NCBI RefSeq assembly: GCF_000190575.1
Contig: NC_015164.1
Location: 3,306,501 to 3,370,500, forward strand
Origin: Phocaeicola salanitronis DSM 18170
GTDB taxonomy: Bacteria > Bacteroidota > Bacteroidia > Bacteroidales > Bacteroidaceae
Direction of reading: 5' to 3'
Length of the DNA: 64,000 nucleotides
Below, one piece after another: positions 1 to 8,684 of the stretch. Position numbers and translations under genes: made by a program. Positions within the stretch are counted from its first letter, which is position 1, and each line of letters opens with the position of its first letter. Under the pieces are notes generated by a model. The model ran no database searches. It was not told the DNA's origin and saw nothing but the letters and a program-made list of their open reading frames with translations.

Positions 1-839
1 TTTTGTACGGCTTCATATACGGCATATACCGTACCTACGTTCTGTACGATAGCTCCTACATTGATAGGTATTGCAGGAGGAGCAGGCACCTGCCGCCCGA
101 TAATCGCATCAATCAATTGCTTCTCGCCGCCTTGCGGATATTTCACTTTCAAGGGTACCACTTCGATGCCCGGATATCCGGCAGCTTTTTCAGTCAACAA
201 CCGAATTGCATCCGGCTTGTTGTTCTCTATGCCGATATAAGCCTGATTTACCTTAGCCGCTTTCATCAAGATGCTCACTCCCACCAAGATCTCATCCGGT
301 TTCTCAAGCATCAGCCGATGGTCGGCGGTCAGATAAGGTTCACATTCTACGGCATTAATAATCACACACTCGGCTTTGCATCCCGGGGGAGGAGTAAGTT
401 TTACATGTGTGGGGAAACAGGCTCCACCCATGCCGACGACTCCCGCGTTCTTGATCTTCGTTACAATTTCTTCGGGAGTCAGGTTGCATTCTTTCACTAA
501 CGTCGTGCTGCGGTCGATGGATGCTTCCCATTCGTCACCTTCCACATCAATGAAAATGGCAGGTTTGCGGTATCCGCTCGCATCAACAACATTGTCTATC
601 TTATTCACTTTCCCAGATACAGAAGAGAAGATTGCAGCCGAAACAAAGCCTCCCGCCTCTGCAATCTTGGTTCCGACCTTTACGCTATCACCTTTCTTTA
701 CGACAGGGGTAGCTGGGGCACCGATATGTTGGGACAAAGGGAACACTGCCTGCTTCGGAAGTGCAAGCGTTTCTATGGCTTTACCGGCCGACAATTTATT
801 TTCTGCTGGATGAACTCCACCAATTCTAAACGTCTTCAC
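1..839 (-). CDS. rnfC: RnfC, electron transport complex subunit C (partial, 5' part)
   Basis: Membrane-associated subunit of the Rnf complex, which couples ferredoxin:NAD+ electron transfer to ion pumping; RnfC carries the NADH/FMN side and later 4Fe-4S clusters. The visible part (about 280 residues) begins VKTFRIGGVHPAENK and includes GMGGACFPTHVK and NAVECEPYLTADHRL, both typical of RnfC and the related Nqo1-like fold. The gene continues past the left edge, so the cluster-binding C-terminus is not seen. I chose a GTG start at 839 because it lies 5 nt after the rnfB stop and gives the expected N-terminus; no ATG fits. It is the third gene of rseC-rnfB-rnfC, the usual Bacteroidetes order. Confidence 0.93.
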   Translation of the reverse strand, partial: MKTFRIGGVHPAENKLSAGKAIETLALPKQAVFPLSQHIGAPATPVVKKGDSVKVGTKIAEAGGFVSAAIFSSVSGKVNKIDNVVDASGYRKPAIFIDVEGDEWEASIDRSTTLVKECNLTPEEIVTKIKNAGVVGMGGACFPTHVKLTPPPGCKAECVIINAVECEPYLTADHRLMLEKPDEILVGVSILMKAAKVNQAYIGIENNKPDAIRLLTEKAAGYPGIEVVPLKVKYPQGGEKQLIDAIIGRQVPAPPAIPINVGAIVQNVGTVYAVYEAVQ

Positions 840-844
840 TTTAT

Positions 845-1738
845 CTATTGTTTTATGGGTTCTACTTCGTTTGGATTAAGCTCGGCTTTCGGTGCCTCAG
901 GCTCTGCCGGTTTCGCCTTGCGTGGAGGGAAGTTTACGGCAATGATGGCACCCTGCGGGCATTCCGTTTCACATTTGCGGCACGACTTACACTTAGCCGG
1001 ATCGATGTATGCCAAATTGTTTTCCAACGTAATCGCTTCAAACGGACACACTTTCACACACTTGCCGCACCCGATACATGCAGCGGTACAAGCCTTACGG
1101 GCAACCGCACCTTTGTCCTTGTTTACACATTGTACATACACACGGCGGCTGTTCTTGCCTTTCGGACGAATCTCGATAATGTTTCGCGGACAAGCCTTGG
1201 CGCAAGCACCGCATGCCGTACATTTTTCTTCATCCACTTCTGGCAAACCTGTTTCCGGATTCATGCGGATGGCTCCGAACTGGCATGCCGATACACAATC
1301 GCCGCATCCCAAGCATCCGAAGAAACATCCCGTTTCGCCTCCGCTGGTAGAGTTGGCCACCACACATGAGCGCACGCCGTCGTATTGCGTAAGCCTCGGA
1401 CGGTTGGCACATGTACCGTTACATCTCACTACAGCTACCTTAGGTTCAGAAGCGGAAACTTCCAACCCTAAAATGCCAGCTACTTTCTCCATAGTAGGCT
1501 GCCCGCCTACCGGACATAGTTTCCCTTCCAATGAACCGGCTTTCACACATGCTGCCGCAAAGCCTGAACATCCAGGATACCCACATCCACCGCAATTGGC
1601 TTGAGGAAGCACAGCCGCCACTTGCGCAATTCGCGGATCTTCATACACAGCAAACTTCTTTGAAGCGGCATACAGGATTACGGCAGATACCAACCCGATG
1701 GCTCCCAATGAAATTACTGCAACCAAAATTAGATTCAT
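845..1738 (-). CDS. rnfB: RnfB, ferredoxin-type subunit of the Rnf complex
   Basis: Iron-sulfur subunit of Rnf that accepts electrons from ferredoxin. 297 residues. One N-terminal transmembrane helix (about residues 3-25) is followed by the RnfB 4Fe-4S domain with C49, C52, C57 in NCGGCGYPGC. Further cysteine-rich ferredoxin motifs follow: CLGCGDCVSAC, CTACGACAKACP, CIGCGKCVKVCP and CKSCRKCETECP. The C-terminal tail is rich in Pro, Glu and Lys. The number of ferredoxin motifs fits the long RnfB form of anaerobes. It lies between rseC (24 nt upstream) and rnfC (5 nt downstream), so all three are probably one transcript. Confidence 0.96.
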   Translation of the reverse strand: MNLILVAVISLGAIGLVSAVILYAASKKFAVYEDPRIAQVAAVLPQANCGGCGYPGCSGFAAACVKAGSLEGKLCPVGGQPTMEKVAGILGLEVSASEPKVAVVRCNGTCANRPRLTQYDGVRSCVVANSTSGGETGCFFGCLGCGDCVSACQFGAIRMNPETGLPEVDEEKCTACGACAKACPRNIIEIRPKGKNSRRVYVQCVNKDKGAVARKACTAACIGCGKCVKVCPFEAITLENNLAYIDPAKCKSCRKCETECPQGAIIAVNFPPRKAKPAEPEAPKAELNPNEVEPIKQ

Positions 1739-1762
1739 AGATATAAAGTTAGTTTATTAATA

Positions 1763-2182
1763 TTATGCAACCGTTTCCAACGTAAAAACAAATGTACGGT
1801 CCAGCTTATGCCGGCACATATATATAATAAGGTAATAAGGAATCAAGGCACAAAGGCAAATCAATGCTGACCCGGCTTCATTCCCAGTCAGACGCAAAGC
1901 AATGACAAGGGATAAAACCACCACCAGGAACGGAATTACAAAAGCCAGCAATACGGCCTTCATGCTCATAGAAGATGTGCCTACTACCCACACCTTTTCC
2001 CCGATTGTGCATGAGAGTCCTTGCTTATTATACACGTCAATCATCTTTTCTTTTGACTCTGACACATGGCAATGGCTTTTCGCACTACATGCCGCGCAAG
2101 CTGACGCCTGAACGATTCTCACCTTCAGACGAGAACCGTTAATGCTTTCCACAATACCTAGATGTTTTATGTTATTTGTCAT
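1763..2182 (-). CDS. rseC: RseC/SoxR-reducing-system family membrane protein
   Basis: Small membrane protein placed first in Bacteroidetes rnf operons; the family is linked to redox sensing (RseC) and to keeping SoxR reduced. From the ATG at 2182 it has 139 residues: a short N-terminal domain with a cysteine cluster (ACAACSAKSHCH), then two hydrophobic segments (around SMKAVLLAFVIPFLVVVLSL and the stretch rich in Leu, Ile and Cys after it). A longer ATG start at 2215 exists, but the shorter product MTNNIKHLGIV matches family N-termini better. What it does for Rnf in anaerobes is not settled; a role in cluster delivery or assembly is inference from position. Confidence 0.88.
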   Translation of the reverse strand: MTNNIKHLGIVESINGSRLKVRIVQASACAACSAKSHCHVSESKEKMIDVYNKQGLSCTIGEKVWVVGTSSMSMKAVLLAFVIPFLVVVLSLVIALRLTGNEAGSALICLCALIPYYLIIYMCRHKLDRTFVFTLETVA

Positions 2183-2212
2183 GTTTTGCAAACTGAACTT
2201 TACAATACGGGG

Positions 2213-2220
2213 CAAAAATA
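2213..2220 (-). promoter_or_regulatory. Candidate -7 box for rseC-rnfB-rnfC
   Basis: On the minus strand TATTTTTG fits the Bacteroides -7 consensus TAnnTTTG and lies about 30 nt upstream of the rseC start. No TTTG box is found at the usual 19-21 nt further upstream, so this is a weak call. Confidence 0.35.
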
Positions 2221-2283
2221 CTATAAAATTTTGTTTATTGGTAACGCAAACGGTAAAATTTCATGCTAAAAAAAGTAAAAAAG

Positions 2284-2856
2284 TCAGATTAATGCATCAT
2301 CATATCCTTTATGCTGCATGCTTTTCTCCAATTTCCGATAAGCTGAGTTCAGCTTTGCTGCTACGGTCGTCTTTTTCATGCCTAGCTTATCCGCAATCGC
2401 CTGAAGAGTCATTTTCTCTTTGAACTTCATTTCCACCAATTTTTTCAACTCATCCGGAAGTTCCTCGACCGACCTTTGCAAGTCGAAAAGTTTCTGTTCC
2501 CTTGCAAAGGTAGGAAGCATATATTCCGACTCGATGACTTTTACTGCCTCCAAGTCTACAAAAGAAAAAGTGATTTTCTTTTTCCGGCAATAGCTGCACA
2601 TGTAATTTGCCACTACGCAAGTAAGCCACCCCGAGAATTTCCCGTTTTCATTGTATGTGTTTTTCAATTTCGTACCTACATGGATACAGATATCTTGGAG
2701 AACATCGTTTATGTCTTCAGAGTTAGAGAGAAAGCGCCGGACGGCTTGTCGGATTTTAGGAATGTATCGGATTAAAAGTGTGTTAAATGCGGAAACATTT
2801 CCGTCGCGATAAAGCGAGACCAGCTGCTCGTCTTCATCAGGTGTTTTCTGTTTCAT
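2284..2856 (-). CDS. RNA polymerase sigma factor, sigma-70/ECF-like
   Basis: About 190 residues from the ATG at 2856 (MKQKTPDEDEQLV); a longer ATG start at 2928 would add an unlikely hydrophobic stretch. Region 2 is visible (YRDGNVSAFNTLLIRYIP, then a segment with SNSEDINDVLQDICIHV), as is a region 4 helix-turn-helix (MTLQAIADKLGMKKTTVAAK). The two-domain layout is that of ECF sigma factors. No anti-sigma gene follows, since rseC is next 100 nt downstream, so its signal is unknown. A perfect 12-bp palindrome lies about 80 nt upstream of the start. The target regulon cannot be read from the window. Confidence 0.88.
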   Translation of the reverse strand: MKQKTPDEDEQLVSLYRDGNVSAFNTLLIRYIPKIRQAVRRFLSNSEDINDVLQDICIHVGTKLKNTYNENGKFSGWLTCVVANYMCSYCRKKKITFSFVDLEAVKVIESEYMLPTFAREQKLFDLQRSVEELPDELKKLVEMKFKEKMTLQAIADKLGMKKTTVAAKLNSAYRKLEKSMQHKGYDDALI

Positions 2857-2938
2857 CGGTGTTAATTGTTTAGTTATTAGATTCAAAAACCCTTTTAAGA
2901 AGAAAGCGCCTTTGAAAAGCATAGTCACGCTTCAATCA

Positions 2939-2950
2939 GTGACATGTCAC
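2939..2950. other. 12-bp perfect palindrome upstream of the sigma factor gene
   Basis: GTGACATGTCAC is self-complementary and sits in the 324-bp gap between the sigma factor (minus) and the DUF3256 gene (plus). It could be an operator, but there is only one copy. The rest of 2951-3120 is AT-rich and shows no convincing gene. Confidence 0.3.
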
Positions 2951-3123
2951 CCCAAAGAAAACATTTTCTTTATAAATTTACAAAAAAACAAGCTCTTTTT
3001 TTACTATTTTACACAATTTCCTCCTTAAAAAGAGAAAAATCGACAAGTTTTATCCCCAAACGGAGCTGTTGTATGTGGATGTGTCAAAATAAAAATCAAC
3101 ATTCATTTTTGCTTAACTATCGT

Positions 3124-3154
3124 TTTGTCCGGTCGGAAGAAATCCCTATCTTTG
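3124..3154 (+). promoter_or_regulatory. Bacteroides-type promoter of the DUF3256 gene
   Basis: TTTG at 3124-3127, a 19-nt spacer, then TATCTTTG at 3147-3154 match the Bacteroides -33/-7 consensus with ideal spacing. The ATG is 27 nt downstream. Confidence 0.75.
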
Positions 3155-3180
3155 GCGGGAAATAAAAAACGACAGTTAAA

Positions 3181-3825
3181 ATGAAGTGGATTATAGGACT
3201 TGTGTGCATGCTTTGCAGCGTGAGCATGCAAGCGCAGGATTTAAAATCATTATACATCGCTTTGCCCGATTCGCTTTCCCCTTTGTTGACTAAAGTGAAC
3301 CGGGAAGATTTCGGCGATTTTCTTGCCAGCAACATGAAAGCGGAAGTGAAAAACCGCTTCGGGCAGACTTCGGAGATGTTGAAGCTGACCGATGATTACC
3401 TGTTGGTGCGCATCAGTAAGTCGAGCAAGGAGGAAATGAAATTCTTGCCACTGAACGATTCGGTGAAAGTGGTATGTGTGGTTCGTACGTATGAAGGACC
3501 GGTGGCAGACAGCGACATCCGTTTTTATGACACTGCTTGGAAAGAACTTCCGGCAAGCCGATTTTTCACTTTACCTCCTGAAGAGCAATTTTACCGGCAG
3601 CCTTTGACGGAAACGGCGGCGGATTCGTTGCGCAATTTACGCTTGTATGCCGATATGTACCTGAAAGAATTGCGTTTGTCCGAGAAAGACCAAAGCCTGA
3701 CGGTTACTTACACGACTCCTGATTACGTGGATAAAGAGACGGCGGAGAAGCTCAAGGCTTACGTGCTTGAGAAGCCAGTTGTTTATCAATGGTGTAATGG
3801 AAAATTCCGGCAGACAGCGCAATAG
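3181..3825 (+). CDS. DUF3256 family secreted protein
   Basis: 214 residues. A cleavable signal peptide is clear (MKWIIGLVCMLCSVSMQAQD, cut after AQA or nearby). The mature part is acidic and lacks membrane segments. The pattern SLYIALPDSLSPLLTKVNREDF, later FYDTAWKELPASRFFTLP, matches the Bacteroidales family DUF3256 as I know it. Function is unknown; it is probably periplasmic. It is monocistronic, with its own consensus promoter and 178 nt before the next gene. Confidence 0.8.
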   Translation: MKWIIGLVCMLCSVSMQAQDLKSLYIALPDSLSPLLTKVNREDFGDFLASNMKAEVKNRFGQTSEMLKLTDDYLLVRISKSSKEEMKFLPLNDSVKVVCVVRTYEGPVADSDIRFYDTAWKELPASRFFTLPPEEQFYRQPLTETAADSLRNLRLYADMYLKELRLSEKDQSLTVTYTTPDYVDKETAEKLKAYVLEKPVVYQWCNGKFRQTAQ

Positions 3826-4003
3826 TGGGAGTAAAATACATGTTTTAAAGCAGAAAACCGCCTATTCTCTTTCTTTTTGGTATAAAAATACCTGAAAAAT
3901 AGTTAATCGCCTGTGCCCGATTCAGCCAAAAAAGCTATATTTGAAACGCTTTTTTGAAAAATCGCAAGCATTCGTTTGAACAGGTGAATAAATAAGGTAT
4001 GTA

Positions 4004-4924
4004 ATGATTTTAAAATGTATTAGAACAGTTGCGGTAGCGGCATTGGCATTAGTAAGCGTAAATGTAGCAGGGCAGGACTTGCTGGCACGCCAGGCACCTA
4101 TCGACAGAAAGCTGAAAGCTGTAGACTCATTGGCGCTGATCCGCCAAATCAAGGCTGAGCAAGCCGTTTATCCTGCTTATAGTTTGTATCCTAATTGGCG
4201 GAACGACCGTGTACACGCATACGGCAATACGGTTCAGATTCCCGATACCTTCCGAATTGATTTAACCGGTTTCTGCATGCCCACTACGCATACGAAGATT
4301 ACCTCAAAGTGCGGTCCGCGCTGGCGCCGTATGCATAATGGGTTGGATATTAAGGTATATATCGGTGATACCATTCGGGCGGCTTTCGACGGGAAAGTAC
4401 GTATGGTGAAGTATGAGCGCCGCGGTTATGGCAAATATGTGGTTATTCGTCACGACAACGGGTTGGAGACCATTTATGGTCATCTTTCCAAGCAACTGGT
4501 GAAAGAAGACGAATACGTAAAGGCTGGCGATGTGATAGGCTTGGGTGGCAATACGGGACGTTCTACCGGTTCGCACCTGCATTTCGAAACCCGTTTCTTG
4601 GGTGAGGTAATCAATCCTGAATTCATGTTCGATTTCCCGAAACAGGATATTGTTGCAGACAGTTACCTGTTTATCCGTAATGCAAACCGTTATCCGTACC
4701 AGCGTACGCGTGCATTGGCAAATTTGAAGAGCGGAAAGAAAATCGAGAACACAGAATCTTCGCCCTCAGAAAGCGGTGCTATACGCTATCACAAGATACG
4801 CAAAGGCGATACATTGGGACGTATATCTCGGATTTACCACGTATCTATCGATCGCCTGTGCAAGATGAACGGCATTAAGCGTACTACAACCTTGCGCATC
4901 GGTCAGGTATTGCGTTGTTCATAA
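4004..4924 (+). CDS. LysM-containing M23 (LytM) peptidoglycan endopeptidase
   Basis: 306 residues. N-terminal signal sequence (about residues 1-22, ending near VAGQD), an M23 peptidase domain (about 95-205), then a C-terminal LysM domain (about 258-305, YHKIRKGDTLGRISRIYHV). The zinc-binding and catalytic motifs are complete: HNGLD (H111, D115), H160 in IYGHL and HLHFE (H191, H193), so it should be active on peptide cross-links rather than a degenerate activator. Putative -7 box TATATTTG at 3936-3943. A strong hairpin terminator follows directly. Confidence 0.93.
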   Translation: MILKCIRTVAVAALALVSVNVAGQDLLARQAPIDRKLKAVDSLALIRQIKAEQAVYPAYSLYPNWRNDRVHAYGNTVQIPDTFRIDLTGFCMPTTHTKITSKCGPRWRRMHNGLDIKVYIGDTIRAAFDGKVRMVKYERRGYGKYVVIRHDNGLETIYGHLSKQLVKEDEYVKAGDVIGLGGNTGRSTGSHLHFETRFLGEVINPEFMFDFPKQDIVADSYLFIRNANRYPYQRTRALANLKSGKKIENTESSPSESGAIRYHKIRKGDTLGRISRIYHVSIDRLCKMNGIKRTTTLRIGQVLRCS

Positions 4925-4948
4925 ATCATTTCGGTGAGAAAAAATATA

Positions 4949-4995
4949 AAAAGGGGGATTATCCTTGTCTGACAGAGAGGGTAATCCTCTTTTTA
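4949..4995. terminator. Rho-independent terminator after the M23 peptidase gene
   Basis: Inverted repeat AAAAAGGGGGATTATCC / GGGTAATCCTCTTTTT with a short loop and T-run. The A-run on the other side would also let it end the minus-strand dnaG transcript. No gene lies between here and 5083. Confidence 0.8.
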
Positions 4996-5082
4996 AGTGT
5001 CCATCTGTGTCTGTCCTGTGTTTTATTAACATGCAAAGTTAATGCCGCGAAAGGTATAATCTGTTTTACCGGACAAGTTCTT

Positions 5083-7179
5083 TTACAATTTCAGCACCAC
5101 CCGGTCGCCGGCGTGTTGTGCCATGACGCTTTGGGTTTCTTGCAACTCTTTGTAACGCTTCATGATTTCCAGACACCGTTGCGGGTCGTTGGCTATTTCC
5201 GGATTAGCCAGTGCCTGAATGGTATGTTTCATTTCTTCCTCTACGATTGAGAGTTTGAAGTCGAGCAGCAGACGGGGAACCAGTTCGTAGAGCCTTTCTT
5301 CATCGCTTACGATTTTTTGTCCTTTCGAATGATATTTGCTCAGTTGATAGCGGTCGCTTACGAGGTCTACAGCCAACTTGCTTACCGCAGGGTCAGGGTG
5401 AGCAATGAAATATCGCTCGGGATTGAAATTCGGGTCATTCAGATGTGCTTCACACTCTTGTAAAACCAGACGGTGCAGCGGGTCATAGAATTGTAATTCG
5501 TCTTCTTTCAGCCCAGATGCGATGCATTCTGTCACGGTAAACGGTATTTGCTCGCCCGTTTCATTCTCTACGTAACACATCACTTTTTCGCCGTAGCGGA
5601 TAAGCATCCGTACCAAGTCTTCTTCTTTGGCATAGAATACCTTTTGTTCGTTTCCTTCAGACGGGATGTACGAGGTATAGGGTTCTGTCGGAAAGGGAGC
5701 CGGTTCGGAAGGAAAAGGAGCATTTCCGGTTTCGGATGTGGAATCGGCTGCAGGTGTTTCATTTGTCTGGGCTTCGGGAGAAGATTCCGGTACAGAAGCC
5801 TGAGGTGTTGCCGTTAACCGCTGTTCGCGTTCTTTTTTGCGCTGTTGTTCTTTAAATTTGGCTTCGCGTGCTTGTTCGATAAGTTTGGCGGTGGCTTCAA
5901 TCAGCACTTTTTCTTCCATTTGAAGCAGTTGGCTGCATTCGCGGATATAAACCGAGCGGACAATGGCATCAGGGATGACTGAAATGCTTTTTACAATACT
6001 TGATATGAGCGAAGCCCGTTTGATTGGGTCTTTTCCCGCTTCTTCCATCAACAGATCGGTTTTGAAGCGGATGAAGTCCACTTCATGGTCGTTGATATAT
6101 GCCTGATAATCGGTGGCGTTGTGTTTGCGTGCAAAGCTGTCAGGGTCATCCCCGTCAGGAAGCAGGCATACTTTTACGTTCATGCCTTCTTCCAGCAGCA
6201 TGTCAATTCCTCGGATGCTGGCTTTGATGCCGGCTCCGTCACCGTCATAGAGTACCGTGATGTTATTGGTGAACCGGTGAATCAGGCGGATTTGCTCGGA
6301 AGTCAGTGCGGTTCCCGATGAAGCTACTACGTTTTCAATGCCGCTTTGATGCATGGAGATGACATCGGTATAGCCTTCTACCAAAAAACAACGGTCTTGC
6401 CGTACAATGGCTTGCTTGGCAAAGTAAATGCCATACAACTCCCGGCTTTTGTGATAGATTTCCGATTCGGGCGAATTGACATACTTCATCTGTACATTCT
6501 TGGTGGCTGCGCTTAATACACGTCCGCCAAAAGCAACGACTTTTCCCGAAATGGTATGCACCGGAAAGATGACACGTCCCCAAAAGCGGTCGCGCAACGT
6601 TCCGTCTTCTTTCCGGTAACATAATCCGGTTTTTACAAGAAATTCTTCTTTGTACCCTTTCTGAAGGGCGGCACGTGCCAATGCGTCATGATTGTCTGTG
6701 CTGTATCCTAACTGGAATTTCTTGATGATATCGTCACGGAAACCACGTCCGCGCAGATAAGTCATGCCGATGCGTTGTCCGTCTATGTTATTATATAAGA
6801 TATTTTGGAAGTATTCGGAAGCGAACTGGTTTACCACAAACAGGCTTTCCCGTAAACTATGTGCCTGCTTTTCTTCATCGGTCAGTTCGCGCTCCTTTAT
6901 TTCGATGTTGTATTTCTTGGCAAGCCATTTCAGGGCTTCGTAGTAGGAAAGCTGTTCGTGCTCCATGATGAAATGCACCACGTTTCCTCCCTTGCCGCAA
7001 CTGAAACATTTGCATACCCCTTTGCTGGGCGATACACTGAATGAAGGGGTCTTTTCGTTGTGGAAAGGGCATAACCCGATATAGTTCACTCCTCTTTTCC
7101 GGAGAGTGACAAATTCGGATACCACATCTACAATCTGTGCGGCATCCATGATTCTGTCTATGGTGGCTTGGTCTATCAT
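5083..7179 (-). CDS. dnaG: DNA primase
   Basis: Makes RNA primers at the replication fork with the DnaB helicase. 698 residues. N-terminal zinc finger (CPFHNEKTPSF ... CFSCGKGGN, about residues 38-64), catalytic core with the Toprim motifs FLVEGYTDVISMHQ (about 265-280) and LYDGDGAGIKA (about 310-320). A low-complexity linker rich in Pro, Ser, Thr and Glu (about 455-510) separates the core from the C-terminal helicase-binding domain. Monocistronic here, unlike the rpsU-dnaG-rpoD operon of Proteobacteria. Confidence 0.97.
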   Translation of the reverse strand: MIDQATIDRIMDAAQIVDVVSEFVTLRKRGVNYIGLCPFHNEKTPSFSVSPSKGVCKCFSCGKGGNVVHFIMEHEQLSYYEALKWLAKKYNIEIKERELTDEEKQAHSLRESLFVVNQFASEYFQNILYNNIDGQRIGMTYLRGRGFRDDIIKKFQLGYSTDNHDALARAALQKGYKEEFLVKTGLCYRKEDGTLRDRFWGRVIFPVHTISGKVVAFGGRVLSAATKNVQMKYVNSPESEIYHKSRELYGIYFAKQAIVRQDRCFLVEGYTDVISMHQSGIENVVASSGTALTSEQIRLIHRFTNNITVLYDGDGAGIKASIRGIDMLLEEGMNVKVCLLPDGDDPDSFARKHNATDYQAYINDHEVDFIRFKTDLLMEEAGKDPIKRASLISSIVKSISVIPDAIVRSVYIRECSQLLQMEEKVLIEATAKLIEQAREAKFKEQQRKKEREQRLTATPQASVPESSPEAQTNETPAADSTSETGNAPFPSEPAPFPTEPYTSYIPSEGNEQKVFYAKEEDLVRMLIRYGEKVMCYVENETGEQIPFTVTECIASGLKEDELQFYDPLHRLVLQECEAHLNDPNFNPERYFIAHPDPAVSKLAVDLVSDRYQLSKYHSKGQKIVSDEERLYELVPRLLLDFKLSIVEEEMKHTIQALANPEIANDPQRCLEIMKRYKELQETQSVMAQHAGDRVVLKL

Positions 7180-7240
7180 GATGCGGCAAATTTACAAATA
7201 AATTCATTACCTTTGCACCGCAAGTAAATACAAAGATTAA

Positions 7241-8302
7241 ATGATGCGTCGAATTTTAATGGGGCTTGCCGCTTGCTTATGTGGAGCGGTGGCATGGTCG
7301 CAAGAAGCTTCTTCCCGTGTGGGATGGAGTTTGACGGCAATGACCGAAGGCGAGTGGAATATGACGAACGGGAATACGTCGTGGGTTAATTATTTGGAAG
7401 CCGATGTAAATGTCGGTTTATGGAAGGGAGCCACTTTCGAAGGGATGGCGATTGCTACGTATCAGGCTGGAGGGGCAGTAGATAATGATAATTTAGGATT
7501 GTCGAACATCTATGCCGATGAGAACAAACCGTTCCGGCTGATACAGGCTTCGCTGCGTCAGTCATTCGGCGACCGCTTTTTTGTGTCATTGGGGTTGCGC
7601 AACGTGGATGTAGATTATTTTACGACTCCGGCAACGGGGCTTTTTACAGGAGCTTCGGATGCCGATTACCCCATTCTTTCTTTGAATTATCCGTTAGCTA
7701 CCTTTCCGCTTTCGGCAATGGGCATCCATTTGGAATACCTTCCGGCAGAGGGGCTTACATTGAAGGCGAGTGTGTATAACGGGGTGGCAAATGATGATTT
7801 CAACCGCCAGTTCCGTTTTTGCCCTGCGAGCGATGGGGTGTTTACGTTGGGGTGCATTTCCTATGAAATTCCTACGAAAGGCGAACAGGCGGCAAGTTAT
7901 ACGTTAGGGTATGTTTATGGGAAAACACCTTCTGATGATGGGAGTGTCCATGAAAAAGAAACCGGTTTTTGGGGTTTGGTAGAGCAGCCGTTAGTTATGT
8001 TCGGTAAATCTCAGCTGGTCTTGTTGGGGCAGGGTGCCGCTATGACCAGCCGTGATACGCCATGTAACGGATATTGGGGAGCTGGTCTGGTGATGAACCG
8101 CATCGCTCGAAATAATATGACGGCTGGTATTGTGTGTAACCGTTTGCTATTTGCAGACGGAGATGAAACCGACATCGAGTGTACGATTCATTGTCATCTG
8201 ACTTCGTGGCTTTCCCTGCAGCCGGCCTTACATATTATTCATCACAACAAGCATAATTTTGTAGCCGGGCTGTTACGTTTGTCTTTGGAGTTGGGGAATT
8301 AA
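7241..8302 (+). CDS. Porin-like outer-membrane beta-barrel protein (carbohydrate porin/OprB-like)
   Basis: 353 residues with a signal peptide (MMRRILMGLAACLCGAVAWSQ). The rest is alternating short strands rich in Gly, Tyr, Phe and Trp, with motifs such as LGNIYADENKPFRLIQASL-like and a C-terminal strand ending in RLSLELGN. The pattern (NLGLSNIYADE, then LYPLATFPLSAMGIHLEY-like loops) resembles OprB-type carbohydrate-selective porins; substrate is unknown. A -7 box TACCTTTG lies at 7208-7215 in the 61-nt gap to the divergent dnaG. A 2- to 3-element repeat cluster follows it. Confidence 0.65.
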   Translation: MMRRILMGLAACLCGAVAWSQEASSRVGWSLTAMTEGEWNMTNGNTSWVNYLEADVNVGLWKGATFEGMAIATYQAGGAVDNDNLGLSNIYADENKPFRLIQASLRQSFGDRFFVSLGLRNVDVDYFTTPATGLFTGASDADYPILSLNYPLATFPLSAMGIHLEYLPAEGLTLKASVYNGVANDDFNRQFRFCPASDGVFTLGCISYEIPTKGEQAASYTLGYVYGKTPSDDGSVHEKETGFWGLVEQPLVMFGKSQLVLLGQGAAMTSRDTPCNGYWGAGLVMNRIARNNMTAGIVCNRLLFADGDETDIECTIHCHLTSWLSLQPALHIIHHNKHNFVAGLLRLSLELGN

Positions 8303-8309
8303 AAAAATT

Positions 8310-8437
8310 GAATATCCGCAAACATCCCATGTAGGGGCGTATCGCATGCGCCCGAATGCGTCCCACTTATCCACGCGGATGTCTTCAGGGCGTATGTGAT
8401 ACGCCCCTACAGTCAATTAGGTAAAATGCGGACATTC
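8310..8437. repeat. 128-bp inverted-repeat element, copy A
   Basis: Ends are GAATATCCGCA and TGCGGACATTC (imperfect terminal inverted repeats). Inside is a long hairpin: GTAGGGGCGTATCGCAT at 8331 pairs with the GTGATACGCCCCTAC stretch ending at 8410. A second copy of exactly 128 bp in opposite orientation lies at 18744-18871, and the core recurs at 28874-28952. No coding capacity; likely a MITE- or REP-like element. Confidence 0.8.
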
Positions 8438-8438
8438 A

Positions 8439-8612
8439 GAGCCTGTTTAAATTTTGCTCAGGTTAATTTTGCGAATTGTTTTCGAGGATGTTTTTCTGAT
8501 TTTATGAGGAGGATAGCGGGCTATCTGACGAATAAAATCGGGAAAACAGACCGGAAACAAACGCAAAAGAACCTGATAGAATATTACTTTATTGGAAAAT
8601 TTAAACAGGCTC
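8439..8612. mobile_element. 174-bp MITE-like element, intact copy
   Basis: Perfect 17-bp terminal inverted repeats (GAGCCTGTTTAAATTTT and its complement) are flanked by a 3-bp direct duplication, TCA at 8436-8438 and 8613-8615. No ORF of note inside. A truncated inverted copy is at 46525-46690 and a diverged copy at 61563-61765. The terminal repeats and 3-bp duplication suggest movement by an IS transposase acting in trans; which IS is not known. Confidence 0.8.
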
Positions 8613-8625
8613 TCATATTAAAAAA

Positions 8626-8655
8626 ATATCCCGCCAGCTTCCGCCGGCGGGATAT
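8626..8655 (-). terminator. Terminator of mdh
   Basis: ATATCCCGCC / GGCGGGATAT stem with a 10-nt loop. On the minus strand it is followed by a run of T and lies 30 nt after the mdh stop. Confidence 0.85.
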
Positions 8656-8684
8656 ACTTCTCTTTTCAGAGACTCATCGACTTA

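Noticed and set aside
2944..3165. 73-codon plus-strand frame between sigma factor and DUF3256 genes
   Set aside because: It covers the promoter of the next gene, lies in AT-rich sequence and reads as Lys/Phe-rich low-complexity translation.
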